Source of the DNA: Brevundimonas sp. Root1279
Lineage (GTDB): Bacteria; Pseudomonadota; Alphaproteobacteria; Caulobacterales; Caulobacteraceae
Direction: 5' to 3'
DNA length: 64,000 nucleotides
Assembly: GCF_001425945.1 (NCBI RefSeq)
Contig: NZ_LMEB01000004.1
Coordinates: 358,537 to 422,536, forward strand
Each line of letters opens with the position of its first letter. Position 1 is the stretch's first letter. The position numbers and the translations under genes were made by a program. Shown here piece after piece: positions 19,139 to 27,590 of the stretch. The notes beneath the pieces are model-generated. The model was not told where the DNA came from, did not search any database, and worked only from the letters and a program-made list of their open reading frames with translations.

Positions 19139-19146
19139 ATGGTTAA
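19139..19146 (-). promoter_or_regulatory. CtrA half-site-like sequence before hfsB
   Basis: On the minus strand the sequence reads TTAACCAT, the 8-bp CtrA half-site known from Caulobacter, 45-52 bp before the hfsB start. It could give hfsB a cell-cycle-controlled promoter separate from hfsA. A match of 8 bp can occur by chance. Confidence 0.35.
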
Positions 19147-19155
19147 CGGTCGGCA

Positions 19156-20604
19156 TCAGGTCCCCTTGATCGGGGCCACGGCGAGCACGGGCAGCTCGAG
19201 AGTCCGGCTGGTCGAGGCCGGGGTGACATAGCCCTTGCGCAGGAAGACGCGCAGCAGGCCGACGCACAGGGCGGTGAAGGCGGCGAACAGGAAGACGGCG
19301 GCCAGCAGCGGCGCCTTCAGGCTGGAGCCGCGGGTCGGCGCCTCGGCGCGCTCGATGACCGTGACGTTGTCGGCCCCGGCGGCGACCAGGGCGCCGTCGG
19401 CGCGGGCGGCGCTTTCGCGCTGCTGGAAGTCGCGGATGTTGGCGGTCAGGATTTCGCGGTTGCCGGCCAGGTTGGCGTTGGTCGACTCCAGCCGGGTCAG
19501 CTCCCCCTGCCGATCACGCAACTGCGACAGCTGGCCGTTCAGCACCGACAGCCGTGCGGCCAGGGCGTCGCGGTCGGCGGCGGCGTTGATGCGCGTGGTC
19601 TCGATCTCGGTGAAGATGACGCTCGGCCCGGTGCGGACCTCCTTGGCCCCCACAGCCGTGCCGGTGGCGACATAGGACTGCAGCTGGGCGATGCGCTGGT
19701 CGATGTCGCGGATCGGCTGGGCGTCCTCGGTATAGCGCGCCAAGAGGCTCTCGCGCTCGGTGCGCAGTTGCAGGATCTGGTCCTGGGCGGCGATGTTCAA
19801 GTCCTGCTGCAGCACCACCTCGGCCGGCTGCTCGGCCAGCTGGGCTTCCAGGGTGGCGAGCCGCTGGCTGGCCTGGTTCAGCTGGGCCCGCACCGACAGG
19901 GTCTCGGTGAAGACCGCCTGGTAGGTCGCCGCCAGGGTCGCCTTGGCGGTCGCGAAGTCGCCGATGTCGTTCGACTGCAGGAAGGCCTGATAGGCGGTGT
20001 CGGCTGCGGCCAGTTCGGTCTCGAAGGCTTGGCGCTGGGCGATGATGGCCGGGGTGGCGCGGTCGCGGAAGACCGCACGGCGCTGCACCAGATACTGGTC
20101 GACCACGGCGTTCAGAATGCGCGCCGCGCGCTGCGGGTCGTCGGACTGGAACGACACCGAGATGATGGCGCTGCCCGGCGTCACCCCAACGCCAAGGCCG
20201 TTGTCCAGCACCTTGAGGGCGGCCGCGGTTTTCTCCGCCGTCGTCCCGCGCGCCTTGGCGCCCAGGATCACATCGGCGCCGAGCGCCTGCACGGCGCGGC
20301 GCTTGACCTCGAGGCTGCCGAGGATGGCCGCTTCCGACTGGGCGACCGCGTCGGCCTCCAGCGGCTGGCCGCCGTTCTGGTCCTGGGTTCCGACCCGCGG
20401 CTGGTAGACGTACTCCTGCCCGACCCCGGCATAGACGCTCGACGTGGCCGTGTAGGTCTTGCGCAGGGTCAACACCGCGGCCGTGCCGAGGGCGAAGACG
20501 ACCAGGAAGATGATGATCATCAGCAACAGGTCGCGGAACAGCAGGCCGACGACGTCGACGAAGCCGTAGCGCGGCCGGACTGTCCTGTAGGCCGTCGTGC
20601 GCAT
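19156..20604 (-). CDS. hfsA: Polysaccharide chain-length/co-polymerase protein, HfsA (Wzz/Wzc type)
   Basis: This 482-residue protein has the Wzz topology: an N-terminal helix (about 22-48), a large periplasmic part rich in coiled coil (about 180-400) and a C-terminal helix (about 430-452) ending in a short cytoplasmic tail. The tail has no kinase domain, which is instead encoded by the next gene, hfsB. This split arrangement is typical of many alphaproteobacteria. It should link the polymerase to the outer-membrane exporter HfsD, whose gene is divergent 92 bp away. Confidence 0.85.
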   Translation of the reverse strand: MRTTAYRTVRPRYGFVDVVGLLFRDLLLMIIIFLVVFALGTAAVLTLRKTYTATSSVYAGVGQEYVYQPRVGTQDQNGGQPLEADAVAQSEAAILGSLEVKRRAVQALGADVILGAKARGTTAEKTAAALKVLDNGLGVGVTPGSAIISVSFQSDDPQRAARILNAVVDQYLVQRRAVFRDRATPAIIAQRQAFETELAAADTAYQAFLQSNDIGDFATAKATLAATYQAVFTETLSVRAQLNQASQRLATLEAQLAEQPAEVVLQQDLNIAAQDQILQLRTERESLLARYTEDAQPIRDIDQRIAQLQSYVATGTAVGAKEVRTGPSVIFTEIETTRINAAADRDALAARLSVLNGQLSQLRDRQGELTRLESTNANLAGNREILTANIRDFQQRESAARADGALVAAGADNVTVIERAEAPTRGSSLKAPLLAAVFLFAAFTALCVGLLRVFLRKGYVTPASTSRTLELPVLAVAPIKGT

Positions 20605-20661
20605 GCGCTCGGGCTGATTCCTGGAAATACTCTTCTGAGAGTGACCCTTGGGGCTTCCGCG

Positions 20662-20676
20662 TTAACCCATGGTTAC
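20662..20676. promoter_or_regulatory. CtrA-box-like sequence between hfsA and hfsD
   Basis: TTAA, 7 bases, then TTAC matches the full CtrA box TTAA-N7-TTAA with one mismatch. It lies in the 92-bp divergent region, 21 bp before the upstream hfsD ATG. Read on the other strand it contains GTAACCAT, close to the 8-bp half-site. Joint cell-cycle control of both genes is an inference. Confidence 0.4.
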
Positions 20677-20696
20677 CCTTAAGCAGCGAGGGTCCG

Positions 20697-21482
20697 ATGC
20701 GTGACCTTTCGGGGACGATTTCGCTCATGACCATCGACCGGCGCCTGATGCTGCTCGGCCTTGCCGGGCTCGGCGGAAGCCTGGCCGCCTGCGCCAACGG
20801 CGACGTCGCCGCGCGCCGTCCGCAGTACGGCGCGAGCGGCCCCAACCGGATCGAGACCGTCCCCGCCGGCTCCTTCCGCGACATCGGCTTCGCCGACTGG
20901 ACGGAGGCCGAGCCGGAATACGTCCTCTACCCGGGCGACGAGATCGAGATCGCCACCCCGACCGCCGCCGAGCTGACTCGCACCCAGAAGATCGGACCTG
21001 ACGGCCGCGTCTCCCTGCCCCTGGTCGGCCAGATCATGGCCGCCGACCGCACCATCGCCGAGCTCGAGGCCGACGCCTCCGACGCCTTCGCCTCGCAACT
21101 GCGTCGTCCGGTCGTCGAGGTGACGCTGAAGACGGCCGCCCCGCTCAAGGTCTGGGTCGATGGCGAGGTCCGGTTGCCGGGCGTCTACGACATGCCCGCC
21201 GACATCGACGCCTGGCAGGCCATCATCCAGGCTGGCGGCTTCCTGCCCTCGGCCAAGCGCGATCAGGTCGCCCTGGTCCGCCGGGGCCCGAACGGCACGC
21301 GCATGCTCCGCGCCGTCGACCTCAGCCCAAATGATCGCGAGATCATCGCCCTGCGCCGCGGCGACATCGTCTTCGTACCCCGGACCCTGCTGGGCGAAGT
21401 CGCCGACTTCGTCACCCAGTTCCGCTCGGCCCTGCCCATCGGCTTCAGCTACGCCATCGGCGGACAGTACCAGTCGTTCTGA
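20697..21482 (+). CDS. hfsD: Outer-membrane polysaccharide export lipoprotein, HfsD (Wza type)
   Basis: The 261-residue lipoprotein has a signal peptide with lipobox LAAC (Cys32 from this start, Cys22 from the in-frame ATG at 20727). A polysaccharide export domain follows, starting at YVLYPGDEIEI with RTQKIGPDGRVSLPLVGQI, and then a SLBB-type domain beginning VWVDGEVRLPGVYDMP. It forms the outer-membrane channel for the polysaccharide and works with HfsA. GAGGG upstream favours ATG 20697. Confidence 0.88.
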   Translation: MRDLSGTISLMTIDRRLMLLGLAGLGGSLAACANGDVAARRPQYGASGPNRIETVPAGSFRDIGFADWTEAEPEYVLYPGDEIEIATPTAAELTRTQKIGPDGRVSLPLVGQIMAADRTIAELEADASDAFASQLRRPVVEVTLKTAAPLKVWVDGEVRLPGVYDMPADIDAWQAIIQAGGFLPSAKRDQVALVRRGPNGTRMLRAVDLSPNDREIIALRRGDIVFVPRTLLGEVADFVTQFRSALPIGFSYAIGGQYQSF

Positions 21483-21525
21483 AGGACGAGCGCCGGCGGG
21501 CCGCTTAGAGGCGGCGCGGCTGCCA

Positions 21526-21553
21526 AGTGATTAGTGGTTAGTGATTAGTGTTT
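21526..21553 (+). repeat. Left terminal array, four AGTGNTT units
   Basis: The units are AGTGATT, AGTGGTT, AGTGATT and AGTGTTT in direct tandem. Inverted, the array matches 21968-21995 at 26 of 28 positions. It ends 30 bp before the four-helix-bundle gene. Confidence 0.85.
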
Positions 21554-21583
21554 GCTGCGGAGCCGGATTCGCGAGGCGAGCCA

Positions 21584-21976
21584 ATGACCGATGGCGTCAC
21601 CAACTACCGCGACCTTCAGGTCTGGCGAAAGTCCCTGGACTGGGCCGAGGGCATCTACGAAGCGTCAGCGCACTGGCCTCGCGACGAGCGGTTCGGGCTG
21701 ATTGGTCAAATCCGGCGCGCGGCCGTATCGGTCGCGTCCAACATCGCTGAAGGCGCGGCCCGTCGAAGCACCGGCGAATTCATCCAGTTTGTAGGTATGG
21801 CGCGCGGGTCGCTTGCCGAAGCCGAAACTCAACTCATCCTGGCGGAGCGGCTCGGCTACTTGCCGAATGTAGATGCCCGCGCTCTGCTGCTGGCGTCGGA
21901 AGACATCAGCCGGATGTTGGTGGCGCTCTCCAGCGCCTTGTCACGTCGCAAGGACGGCGGAGCCGGCAACCACTAA
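21584..21976 (+). CDS. Four-helix-bundle protein, S23/IVS family
   Basis: This 130-residue protein shows the family pattern YRDLQVWRKSLDWA, then RFGLIGQIRRAAVSVASNIAEGAAR, STGEFIQFVGMARGSLAEAE and a final helix. Members were first seen in intervening sequences of 23S rRNA genes, and relatives (Avd) serve diversity-generating retroelements; the role of free-standing copies is not known. ATG 21584 has GAGGCGAG upstream. The stop codon and the two preceding codons lie inside the right-hand repeat array, so repeat and gene are physically one unit. The codon composition is less GC-rich than in the neighbours. Confidence 0.85.
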   Translation: MTDGVTNYRDLQVWRKSLDWAEGIYEASAHWPRDERFGLIGQIRRAAVSVASNIAEGAARRSTGEFIQFVGMARGSLAEAETQLILAERLGYLPNVDARALLLASEDISRMLVALSSALSRRKDGGAGNH

Positions 21977-21995
21977 TCACCAACCACTAATCACT
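21968..21995 (-). repeat. Right terminal array, four AGTGNTT units, inverted
   Basis: Read on the minus strand the units are AGTGATT, AGTGGTT, GGTGATT and AGTGGTT. The array overlaps the last two codons and the stop of the four-helix-bundle gene. A lone forward GGTTAGTGACT follows at about 22013. Confidence 0.85.
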
Positions 21996-22025
21996 GGCCA
22001 GGCGCCGGCGGCGGTTAGTGACTGC

Positions 22026-22325
22026 TCAGGCAGCCAGCTGAACCACGCCAGCGTCGATCCAGCGACGCGCGGCCTTCTGCGCTTCGGCGATCTCTTCCCG
22101 CTCCATCTCGGCGCTCATCTCGCGGCGATAGACCCGAGCTTCAATCGAGCCCTTCATCGCCGCGAGATTGAAGATCATATGGGCCGAGACACGGTCCATG
22201 GGGCAGCCGCCTTGGCCCGTCGAATACATCATGCCCAGTTTGAACAGGTCGTCCCCGTTCATCTCGACGGTCGGCAGCGGCAGAGCCTCTTCGACCATGT
22301 CAGGCGCGGTTTCTTGCGCGATCAT
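22026..22325 (-). CDS. Small Sel1-repeat-like protein
   Basis: The 99-residue protein holds a segment LFKLGMMYSTGQG with downstream SAHMIFNLAAMKGSIEAR, matching a Sel1-like (TPR-related) repeat that usually mediates protein contacts. The remainder is acidic with a helical C-terminus. There is no signal peptide. The ATG at 22325 has GGGAGA about 7 bases upstream and is preferred to a longer form starting at 22373. It lies immediately beyond the repeat element and has no clear operon partner. Confidence 0.65.
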   Translation of the reverse strand: MIAQETAPDMVEEALPLPTVEMNGDDLFKLGMMYSTGQGGCPMDRVSAHMIFNLAAMKGSIEARVYRREMSAEMEREEIAEAQKAARRWIDAGVVQLAA

Positions 22326-22540
22326 CACCGTATCTCCCGGTACCGGAGCCTTTCTGGCCCCGCCCTCTGACACGAATGAAATACCCGCGGTTTGAAGTTA
22401 AAGTTAACAGCAGAGGGGTCGAAACGGCCCTTTCAGTAAAGCAGGAGTGAAGATCGCGCTTCTGTTCAGACCTCTGAAATAGTTCCGAAATCTCTCGGTC
22501 ACACCGAATAACGAACCCTCACCGAGACCCTTACGACCTC

Positions 22541-23260
22541 TTACCGGGACCGCTGTCCGAACAGCAGCTTGCGGGCCTCCTCCGCAGCCTTGCCCGATGC
22601 CGCGAGGTTCTTGCGCAGGTCTTCGCCGAGCGCTCGACCCTTGATCACCGCCGGCCGCGCGCCGACCCGCTCGTGCCAGGCCTTGAGATGCGGGAAGTCG
22701 TCCAGGTCCTGTCCCTGGTGCGACGGAAGCACCCAGGGCCAGGCCGCCATGTCGGCGATCGAATAGGCGCCGGCCAGGTACTCGCGATCCGCCAGGCGGC
22801 GGTCCATCACGCCATAGAGCCGGTTCACCTCGTTCGTGTAGCGGCGGACCCCATAGGCCAGGTGCCGCTGGTCGGGATCGATGGCGGGCGCATACTGACG
22901 GAAGTGGTGCGCCTGCCCGGCCATCGGCCCCAGGCCGCCGACCTGCCAGAACAGCCACTGGTCGACCTCCGCCTTGCCGCGGAGGTCGTGCGGGTAGAAC
23001 AGACCGGTCTTGGCGCCGAGGTACTGCAGGATCGCCCCGGATTCGAATATCGACAGCGGCAGACCGTCCGGCCCGTCCGGGTCTACGATGGCCGGCATCC
23101 GACCGTTCGGGCTGATGGCCTGAAAGGCCGGGGCGAACTGTTCTCCAGCGCCGATGTTCACCGGCTTCATCTCATACGAGAGCCCCATCTCCTCCAGCGC
23201 GATCGAGACCTTCCAGCCGTTCGGCGTGGGCCAGTACCAGAGTTCGATCGGGCGGGTCAT
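22541..23260 (-). CDS. Glutathione S-transferase, nu-class-like (YfcG/YghU type)
   Basis: This 239-residue protein has an N-terminal thioredoxin-like GST domain starting IELWYWPTPNGWKVSIALEE. TPNG in place of a Tyr/Ser/Cys active site is typical of the nu class, whose members act as disulfide-bond reductases. The ESGAILQYLG motif binds the gamma-glutamyl part of glutathione. A helical C-terminal domain follows. ATG 23260 has AGGAG 7 bases upstream, so the 18 residues before it are not included. Confidence 0.85.
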   Translation of the reverse strand: MTRPIELWYWPTPNGWKVSIALEEMGLSYEMKPVNIGAGEQFAPAFQAISPNGRMPAIVDPDGPDGLPLSIFESGAILQYLGAKTGLFYPHDLRGKAEVDQWLFWQVGGLGPMAGQAHHFRQYAPAIDPDQRHLAYGVRRYTNEVNRLYGVMDRRLADREYLAGAYSIADMAAWPWVLPSHQGQDLDDFPHLKAWHERVGARPAVIKGRALGEDLRKNLAASGKAAEEARKLLFGQRSR

Positions 23261-23422
23261 GAAGGCTCCTGCGACGCTTGGGTTCGAGGTGGGTGCCGCC
23301 TGTCGCACGCGCAACGGCGAACCTGACAGGAATGTTCAGCGGCAGTTCATCAGCAGAGGCAGAGCTTGGTCTTCGACAAGGGCGGATGAGGCGCAAGAAC
23401 GCCCGACGAGTTGGAGATCCCC

Positions 23423-24028
23423 ATGAACCGTTTCACTGCGGCGGCCGTCGTCGGCGTGATGCTCGCCGCCACCGCTGCGCCTCTCGCCGCCCAGGCCCAG
23501 GACCGCAGCGATCACGGGCGCGACCACCGCGATGAGCGTCGCGGCGATCGCGACTATCGCCAGGAGCGTCGCCACGACAACGACGGCGACCGGAACCGCG
23601 GCGATCGAGACCATCGCCAGGACGATCGCCGCGGCTATCGCAACGAGCGCCGTGATGATCATCGGGACTATCGCAACGATCGACGCGACGATCACCGTGA
23701 CTACCGAAGCGACCGCCGCTGGGACCGCAACAATCGCGACTGGTGGCGTGGGCGCTCGGACTTCAACGACTATCGCGGCGCGCGCAGCGGCTACTGGTAT
23801 GCGCCCAGCTACGGCTACTACCGCGTCGAGCCCCGCTACTACGGCTATCGCTGGACCCGCGGCGGCTACCTGCCGCCCGCCTACCGCAGCTATTACGTGG
23901 CTGATCCGTACGTTTACGGCCTTGGCCCGGCTCCGCGCGGCTATCGCTACGTCCACGCCGGCAACGACATCGTACTGATGGCCCTCGCCACCGGCCTGAT
24001 CGCGAGCGTGCTGTACGACGTCTTCTAG
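23423..24028 (+). CDS. Secreted RcnB-like protein with Asp/Arg/His repeats
   Basis: The 201-residue product has a signal peptide (about 1-24, ending AAQAQ). A low-complexity stretch built from DRDHR/RRDDHRDYRN-like units spans about residues 25-105, and a Tyr/Gly-rich domain ending in a hydrophobic segment follows. The C-terminal part resembles the RcnB family (periplasmic protein linked to nickel/cobalt homeostasis in E. coli). A metal role here is only inferred from the His/Asp content. GGAG lies 8 bases before ATG 23423. A strong terminator follows, so it is transcribed alone. Confidence 0.65.
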   Translation: MNRFTAAAVVGVMLAATAAPLAAQAQDRSDHGRDHRDERRGDRDYRQERRHDNDGDRNRGDRDHRQDDRRGYRNERRDDHRDYRNDRRDDHRDYRSDRRWDRNNRDWWRGRSDFNDYRGARSGYWYAPSYGYYRVEPRYYGYRWTRGGYLPPAYRSYYVADPYVYGLGPAPRGYRYVHAGNDIVLMALATGLIASVLYDVF

Positions 24029-24050
24029 GTCTCTCCCCGCCGCCCGAAGG

Positions 24051-24084
24051 ACGCCCCGCGGACAACGCTTCGCGGGGCGTTTTT
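24051..24084 (+). terminator. Rho-independent terminator after the first RcnB-like gene
   Basis: ACGCCCCGCG pairs perfectly with CGCGGGGCGT around a 10-base loop, and the stem is followed directly by a T-run. Confidence 0.85.
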
Positions 24085-24196
24085 CATGGCCTATAATTCA
24101 CGATCAAAGCACGTCGTTCGTTCAGTCACGGTTCATCGACGAAACGCGACGCTTCTCCCAAGCCGCCTGACAGGGGCGTGCAGGAAACAGACGAGA

Positions 24197-25261
24197 ATGA
24201 AACGCTCACTGATGGTCGCCGCTTCGATCGCGGCCTTCGTCATGCCTCTCGCGGCGCCGTTTGCGGCCCTGGCCCAGGATGCGGACGCGCCGCCGCCGCC
24301 GCGCCCGCGCACTGAACTGCGCGGAGAACGCCTCGCCGCGCGCGCCGAACGCGCCAACACGCCTCGGGCGGAGACCCCCGCCCCGCCGCCGAGCCGCCCC
24401 TCCGGTCCGGACCCGCGCCCCTCGCAACCGGATCGGCCGAGCCGTCCTGATCGCCCCAGCTCGGGCGGCGGCGGCGGCGAGTCCCGTCCTGATCGTCCGA
24501 GCTCCGGCGGCGAGTCCCGCCCTGATCGCCCGAGCTCCGGCGGCGGGGAGACGCGTCCGAACCGGCCGAACCGACCCGATCGGCCCGATCGTCCCAACGA
24601 GCCGAACCGTCCCGATCGCCCGGATCGTCCGGGCGAGCCCAACCGTCCGGATCGCCCAGATCGCCCGGATCGCCCGGATCGTCCCGGCGGCGACAACGCC
24701 GGCGGACCGAACCGTCCGAACCGTCCGGATCGGCCCCGCGAGGACGATGACTCCGGTCGTCCCGACCGTCCGCGCCCGGATCGCCCGGACCGTCCCGACC
24801 GCCCGGGTCGGCCCGGCGGCGAGACGCGCCCAGACAATCGGCCTGACCGCCCTGGCCGGCCCGACCGCGATCGGGATCGCGACAATCGCCACGAGTACCG
24901 AGACTTCCGGAACCGCTTCAACGGCGACTCGTGGCGGCGCAACTGGAGCCGGCGCCACGGCCACGACTGGTGGCGGCACGACCGGCGTTGGCGCGACTAT
25001 TCGGGCGTTCGGTACGGCTTCTACTTCGCCCCGGGCTACGGCTACTACAGCGTACCCCGCAGCTACTACGGTCAGCGCTGGTACGTCGGCGACTACCTGC
25101 CGTCGATCTTCTGGCGCTATCAGATGAACGACTGGCGCACCTACGGCCTAGGCTACCCGCCCGTCGGGACGCGCTGGGTGCTGGTCGACAACCAGATCTA
25201 TCTGATCGACGAGATCGACGGCTACATCATCGAGGTCATCTACGACGCCTGGAGCTGGTAG
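24197..25261 (+). CDS. Secreted RcnB-like protein with long Arg-Pro-Asp repeat region
   Basis: The 354-residue product has a signal peptide ending near ALAQDADA. A repeat region of about 180 residues dominated by RPDRPDRPN-type units follows, then a Tyr/Trp-rich domain (about 265-354) with YGYYSVPRSYYGQRWYVGDYLP. The C-terminal domain resembles that of the gene just upstream, so the two look like paralogues that differ in their linker. The repeat region should be extended and highly charged. The start at 24197 gives the signal peptide directly; a longer form from 24086 would not. It ends in its own terminator. Confidence 0.65.
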   Translation: MKRSLMVAASIAAFVMPLAAPFAALAQDADAPPPPRPRTELRGERLAARAERANTPRAETPAPPPSRPSGPDPRPSQPDRPSRPDRPSSGGGGGESRPDRPSSGGESRPDRPSSGGGETRPNRPNRPDRPDRPNEPNRPDRPDRPGEPNRPDRPDRPDRPDRPGGDNAGGPNRPNRPDRPREDDDSGRPDRPRPDRPDRPDRPGRPGGETRPDNRPDRPGRPDRDRDRDNRHEYRDFRNRFNGDSWRRNWSRRHGHDWWRHDRRWRDYSGVRYGFYFAPGYGYYSVPRSYYGQRWYVGDYLPSIFWRYQMNDWRTYGLGYPPVGTRWVLVDNQIYLIDEIDGYIIEVIYDAWSW

Positions 25262-25280
25262 TCCGTCCGATCACGGAGCA

Positions 25281-25317
25281 AACGCCGTCCGATCCTCGAT
25301 CGGGCGGCGTTTTTCTT
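25281..25317 (+). terminator. Rho-independent terminator before ppk
   Basis: A 14-bp stem (AACGCCGTCCGATC with GATCGGGCGGCGTT, one G-T pair) around a 3-base loop is followed by TTTCTTT. It ends the second RcnB-like transcript. Confidence 0.85.
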
Positions 25318-25367
25318 TGCCCTGAGCAAGGTTGCAGCGGTCGCCGACTGGGGCCAGAACCTTAGGC

Positions 25368-27590
25368 ATGACCGACGCGGCGATCCGAGACAGCTCCACC
25401 GGCGAGGAAGTCCCCTCCTCCCGCGCGCCTCAGCTGCATCTCTCCGAAGAGCTGATGGCCTCGCCCAGCCGGTTCTTCAACCGCGAAACCTCCTGGCTGG
25501 CCTTCAACAGCCGGGTGCTGGAAGAGGCCGCCAACCCGTCCCACCCGCTGCTCGAACGCCTGCGCTTCCTGTCGATCTCGGCCAACAACCTGGATGAGTT
25601 CTTCATGACGCGCGTCGCCGGCCTGAAGGGCCAGGTGCGCGAGCGGGTGCGCGTCCTCTCCGCCGACGGCCTGACCCCGGCGCAGCAGTTGGACAACATC
25701 AGCGTCGCCGCCGGCGCCCTGATGGCCGAGCAGCAGCGCCGCTGGCGCAAGCTGCGCAAGGAACTGGTCGGCGCCGGCATCGAGGTGGTCGACGCCGCCA
25801 AGATCACCAAGACCGAGCGCGATCGGCTGGAGCCCGAGTTCCTCAACCAGCTGTTCGCCGTGCTGACGCCGATGGCGATCGACCCGGCCCATCCGTTCCC
25901 CTTCCTGCCCAACCTCGGCTTTTCCCTGGCGCTGAAGCTGCGACGCAAGGCGGACAACCGCACCCTGTACGCCCTGGTGCCGGTGCCGACCCAGGTGAAG
26001 CGGTTCTGGCCCCTGGCAACGGACGGCCGCTCCAATCCCGGCCGCACGCGCTACGTCACGCTCGAAAGCCTGCTGACCCTGTTCATCGACCACCTGTTCC
26101 CTGGCTGCGACGTGCTGGAACAGGGCGTCTTCCGCCTGATCCGCGACAGCGACATCGAGATCGAGGAAGAGGCCGAGGACCTGGTCATGGAGTTCGAGGA
26201 GGCGCTCAAGCAGCGCCGTCTCGGCTCGGTCGTGCGCATCAAGATCCAGGCGTCCATGCCGGACGACCTGCGCGCCTTCATCACCGACCAGCTCGACGCC
26301 GCGCCTCAGGACGTGGTCCTGATCGACGGCATGCTCGGCCTGGCCCAGGTCTCGGACATCATCCCGTCGGGCCACCCCGACCTGAAATTCCCCGGCTACG
26401 AGCCGCGCTATCCCGAACGGGTCCGCGACAACGGCGGCGACATTTTCGCGGCGGTCCGCGAGAAGGACATGCTGATCCACCACCCGTTCGAGAGCTTCGA
26501 CGTGGTGGTCCAGTTCCTGCGCCAGGCCGCGCGCGACCCGAACGTCATCGCCATCAAGCAGACGCTCTACCGCACCTCCAAGGACAGCCCGATCGTCGCC
26601 GCCCTGATCGAGGCGGCCGAGAACGGCAAGAACGTCACCGCCCTGGTCGAGCTGAAGGCGCGCTTCGACGAGGAGGCGAACCTGCGCTGGGCGCGGGCCA
26701 TGGAGCGCGCCGGCGTCCACGTCGTCTTCGGATTCGTCGAGTACAAGACCCACGCCAAGCTCAGCGTGGTGGTCCGCCGCGAAGGCGACAGCCTGCGCAC
26801 CTACTGCCACTTCGGCACCGGCAACTACCACCCGGTCACGGCCAAGGTTTACACCGACCTGAGCCTGTTCACCTGCCATCCGGATCTCGGCCGCGACGCC
26901 ACCCGGGTGTTCAACTACATCACCGGCTACGCCACGCCAGACGAGCTCGAGGCCCTCGTCGTCTCGCCGCTGAACATGAAGGCGACCCTGATCGACCTGA
27001 TCGGCGCCGAAATGGCCGCCGCCGCCAAGGGCAAGCCCGCCGCCATCTGGGCCAAGCTCAATTCCTTGGTCGATCCCAACGTCATCGACGCCCTGTACCG
27101 CGCCAGCCAGTGGGGCGTGCGCATCGAGCTGGTGGTGCGCGGCATCTGCTGCCTGCGCCCGGGCGTGCCGGGACTGTCGGAGAACATCCGGGTCAAGTCG
27201 ATCGTCGGCCGCTTCCTCGAGCACGCCCGCATCGTCGCCTTCGCCAACGGCCGCGACCTGCCGCACGACAAGGCCCGGCTGTTCATCTCGTCCGCCGACT
27301 GGATGACCCGCAACCTCGAGCGCCGGGTGGAGTTGATGACCCCGGTGCTGAACGCGACGGTGCATGACCAGGTGCTGGACCAGATCATGGTCGCCAACCT
27401 AAAGGACGACGCTCAGAGCTGGGTGCTCGATCCCGACGGCGCCTATCGCCGGGTCAGCCCCGCCGACCCCGAGCGTCCTTTCTCCGCCCACAAGTATTTC
27501 ATGACCAACCCCAGCCTCTCCGGACGCGGCCGCAAGGTGAAGACCCTGCCCGGCCACCTCAGCTACGAACCCCTCCGAAAGAAGCGCTGA
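25368..27590 (+). CDS. ppk: Polyphosphate kinase 1
   Basis: This 740-residue enzyme polymerises the gamma phosphate of ATP into polyphosphate, reversibly. The N-terminal domain begins [21 protein letters not shown]. Two PLD-like catalytic halves follow, with the phosphorylated His in [11 protein letters not shown] and the second conserved His in [10 protein letters not shown], plus [19 protein letters not shown]. The length is normal for PPK1. ATG 25368 was chosen over a TTG at 25332. The stop overlaps the ppx ATG by one base, so synthesis and degradation enzymes are co-translated. Confidence 0.96.
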   Translation: MTDAAIRDSSTGEEVPSSRAPQLHLSEELMASPSRFFNRETSWLAFNSRVLEEAANPSHPLLERLRFLSISANNLDEFFMTRVAGLKGQVRERVRVLSADGLTPAQQLDNISVAAGALMAEQQRRWRKLRKELVGAGIEVVDAAKITKTERDRLEPEFLNQLFAVLTPMAIDPAHPFPFLPNLGFSLALKLRRKADNRTLYALVPVPTQVKRFWPLATDGRSNPGRTRYVTLESLLTLFIDHLFPGCDVLEQGVFRLIRDSDIEIEEEAEDLVMEFEEALKQRRLGSVVRIKIQASMPDDLRAFITDQLDAAPQDVVLIDGMLGLAQVSDIIPSGHPDLKFPGYEPRYPERVRDNGGDIFAAVREKDMLIHHPFESFDVVVQFLRQAARDPNVIAIKQTLYRTSKDSPIVAALIEAAENGKNVTALVELKARFDEEANLRWARAMERAGVHVVFGFVEYKTHAKLSVVVRREGDSLRTYCHFGTGNYHPVTAKVYTDLSLFTCHPDLGRDATRVFNYITGYATPDELEALVVSPLNMKATLIDLIGAEMAAAAKGKPAAIWAKLNSLVDPNVIDALYRASQWGVRIELVVRGICCLRPGVPGLSENIRVKSIVGRFLEHARIVAFANGRDLPHDKARLFISSADWMTRNLERRVELMTPVLNATVHDQVLDQIMVANLKDDAQSWVLDPDGAYRRVSPADPERPFSAHKYFMTNPSLSGRGRKVKTLPGHLSYEPLRKKR

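Larger units (their letters stand above)
21526..21995. mobile_element. Putative small mobile/cargo element: four-helix-bundle gene bounded by inverted 7-mer arrays
   Basis: The 470-bp unit consists of one gene (21584-21976) bounded by inverted 28-bp repeats that match at 26 of 28 positions. Each repeat is four copies of AGTGNTT. The base composition looks less GC-rich than the flanks. No transposase, recombinase or RNA gene lies in the unit, so any movement would need help in trans. A 10-bp direct repeat GCGCCGGCGG lies outside each end (21490-21499 and 22002-22011), but at unequal distances, so it is not a clear target duplication. Confidence 0.5.

Noticed and set aside
21490-22011. GCGCCGGCGG direct repeats as target-site duplications of the four-helix-bundle element
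   Set aside because: The copies lie 26 bp and 6 bp from the inverted arrays, so spacing is unequal, and a GC-only 10-mer is likely by chance in this genome.
24420-24880. Regular short DNA repeats resembling a CRISPR array
   Set aside because: The period is short and in frame, encoding RPDRP units of a secreted protein; there are no unique spacers and no cas genes.
25362-27365. A 667-codon open frame antisense to ppk
   Set aside because: The translation is low-complexity and runs across the full polyphosphate kinase gene, which has all its motifs.
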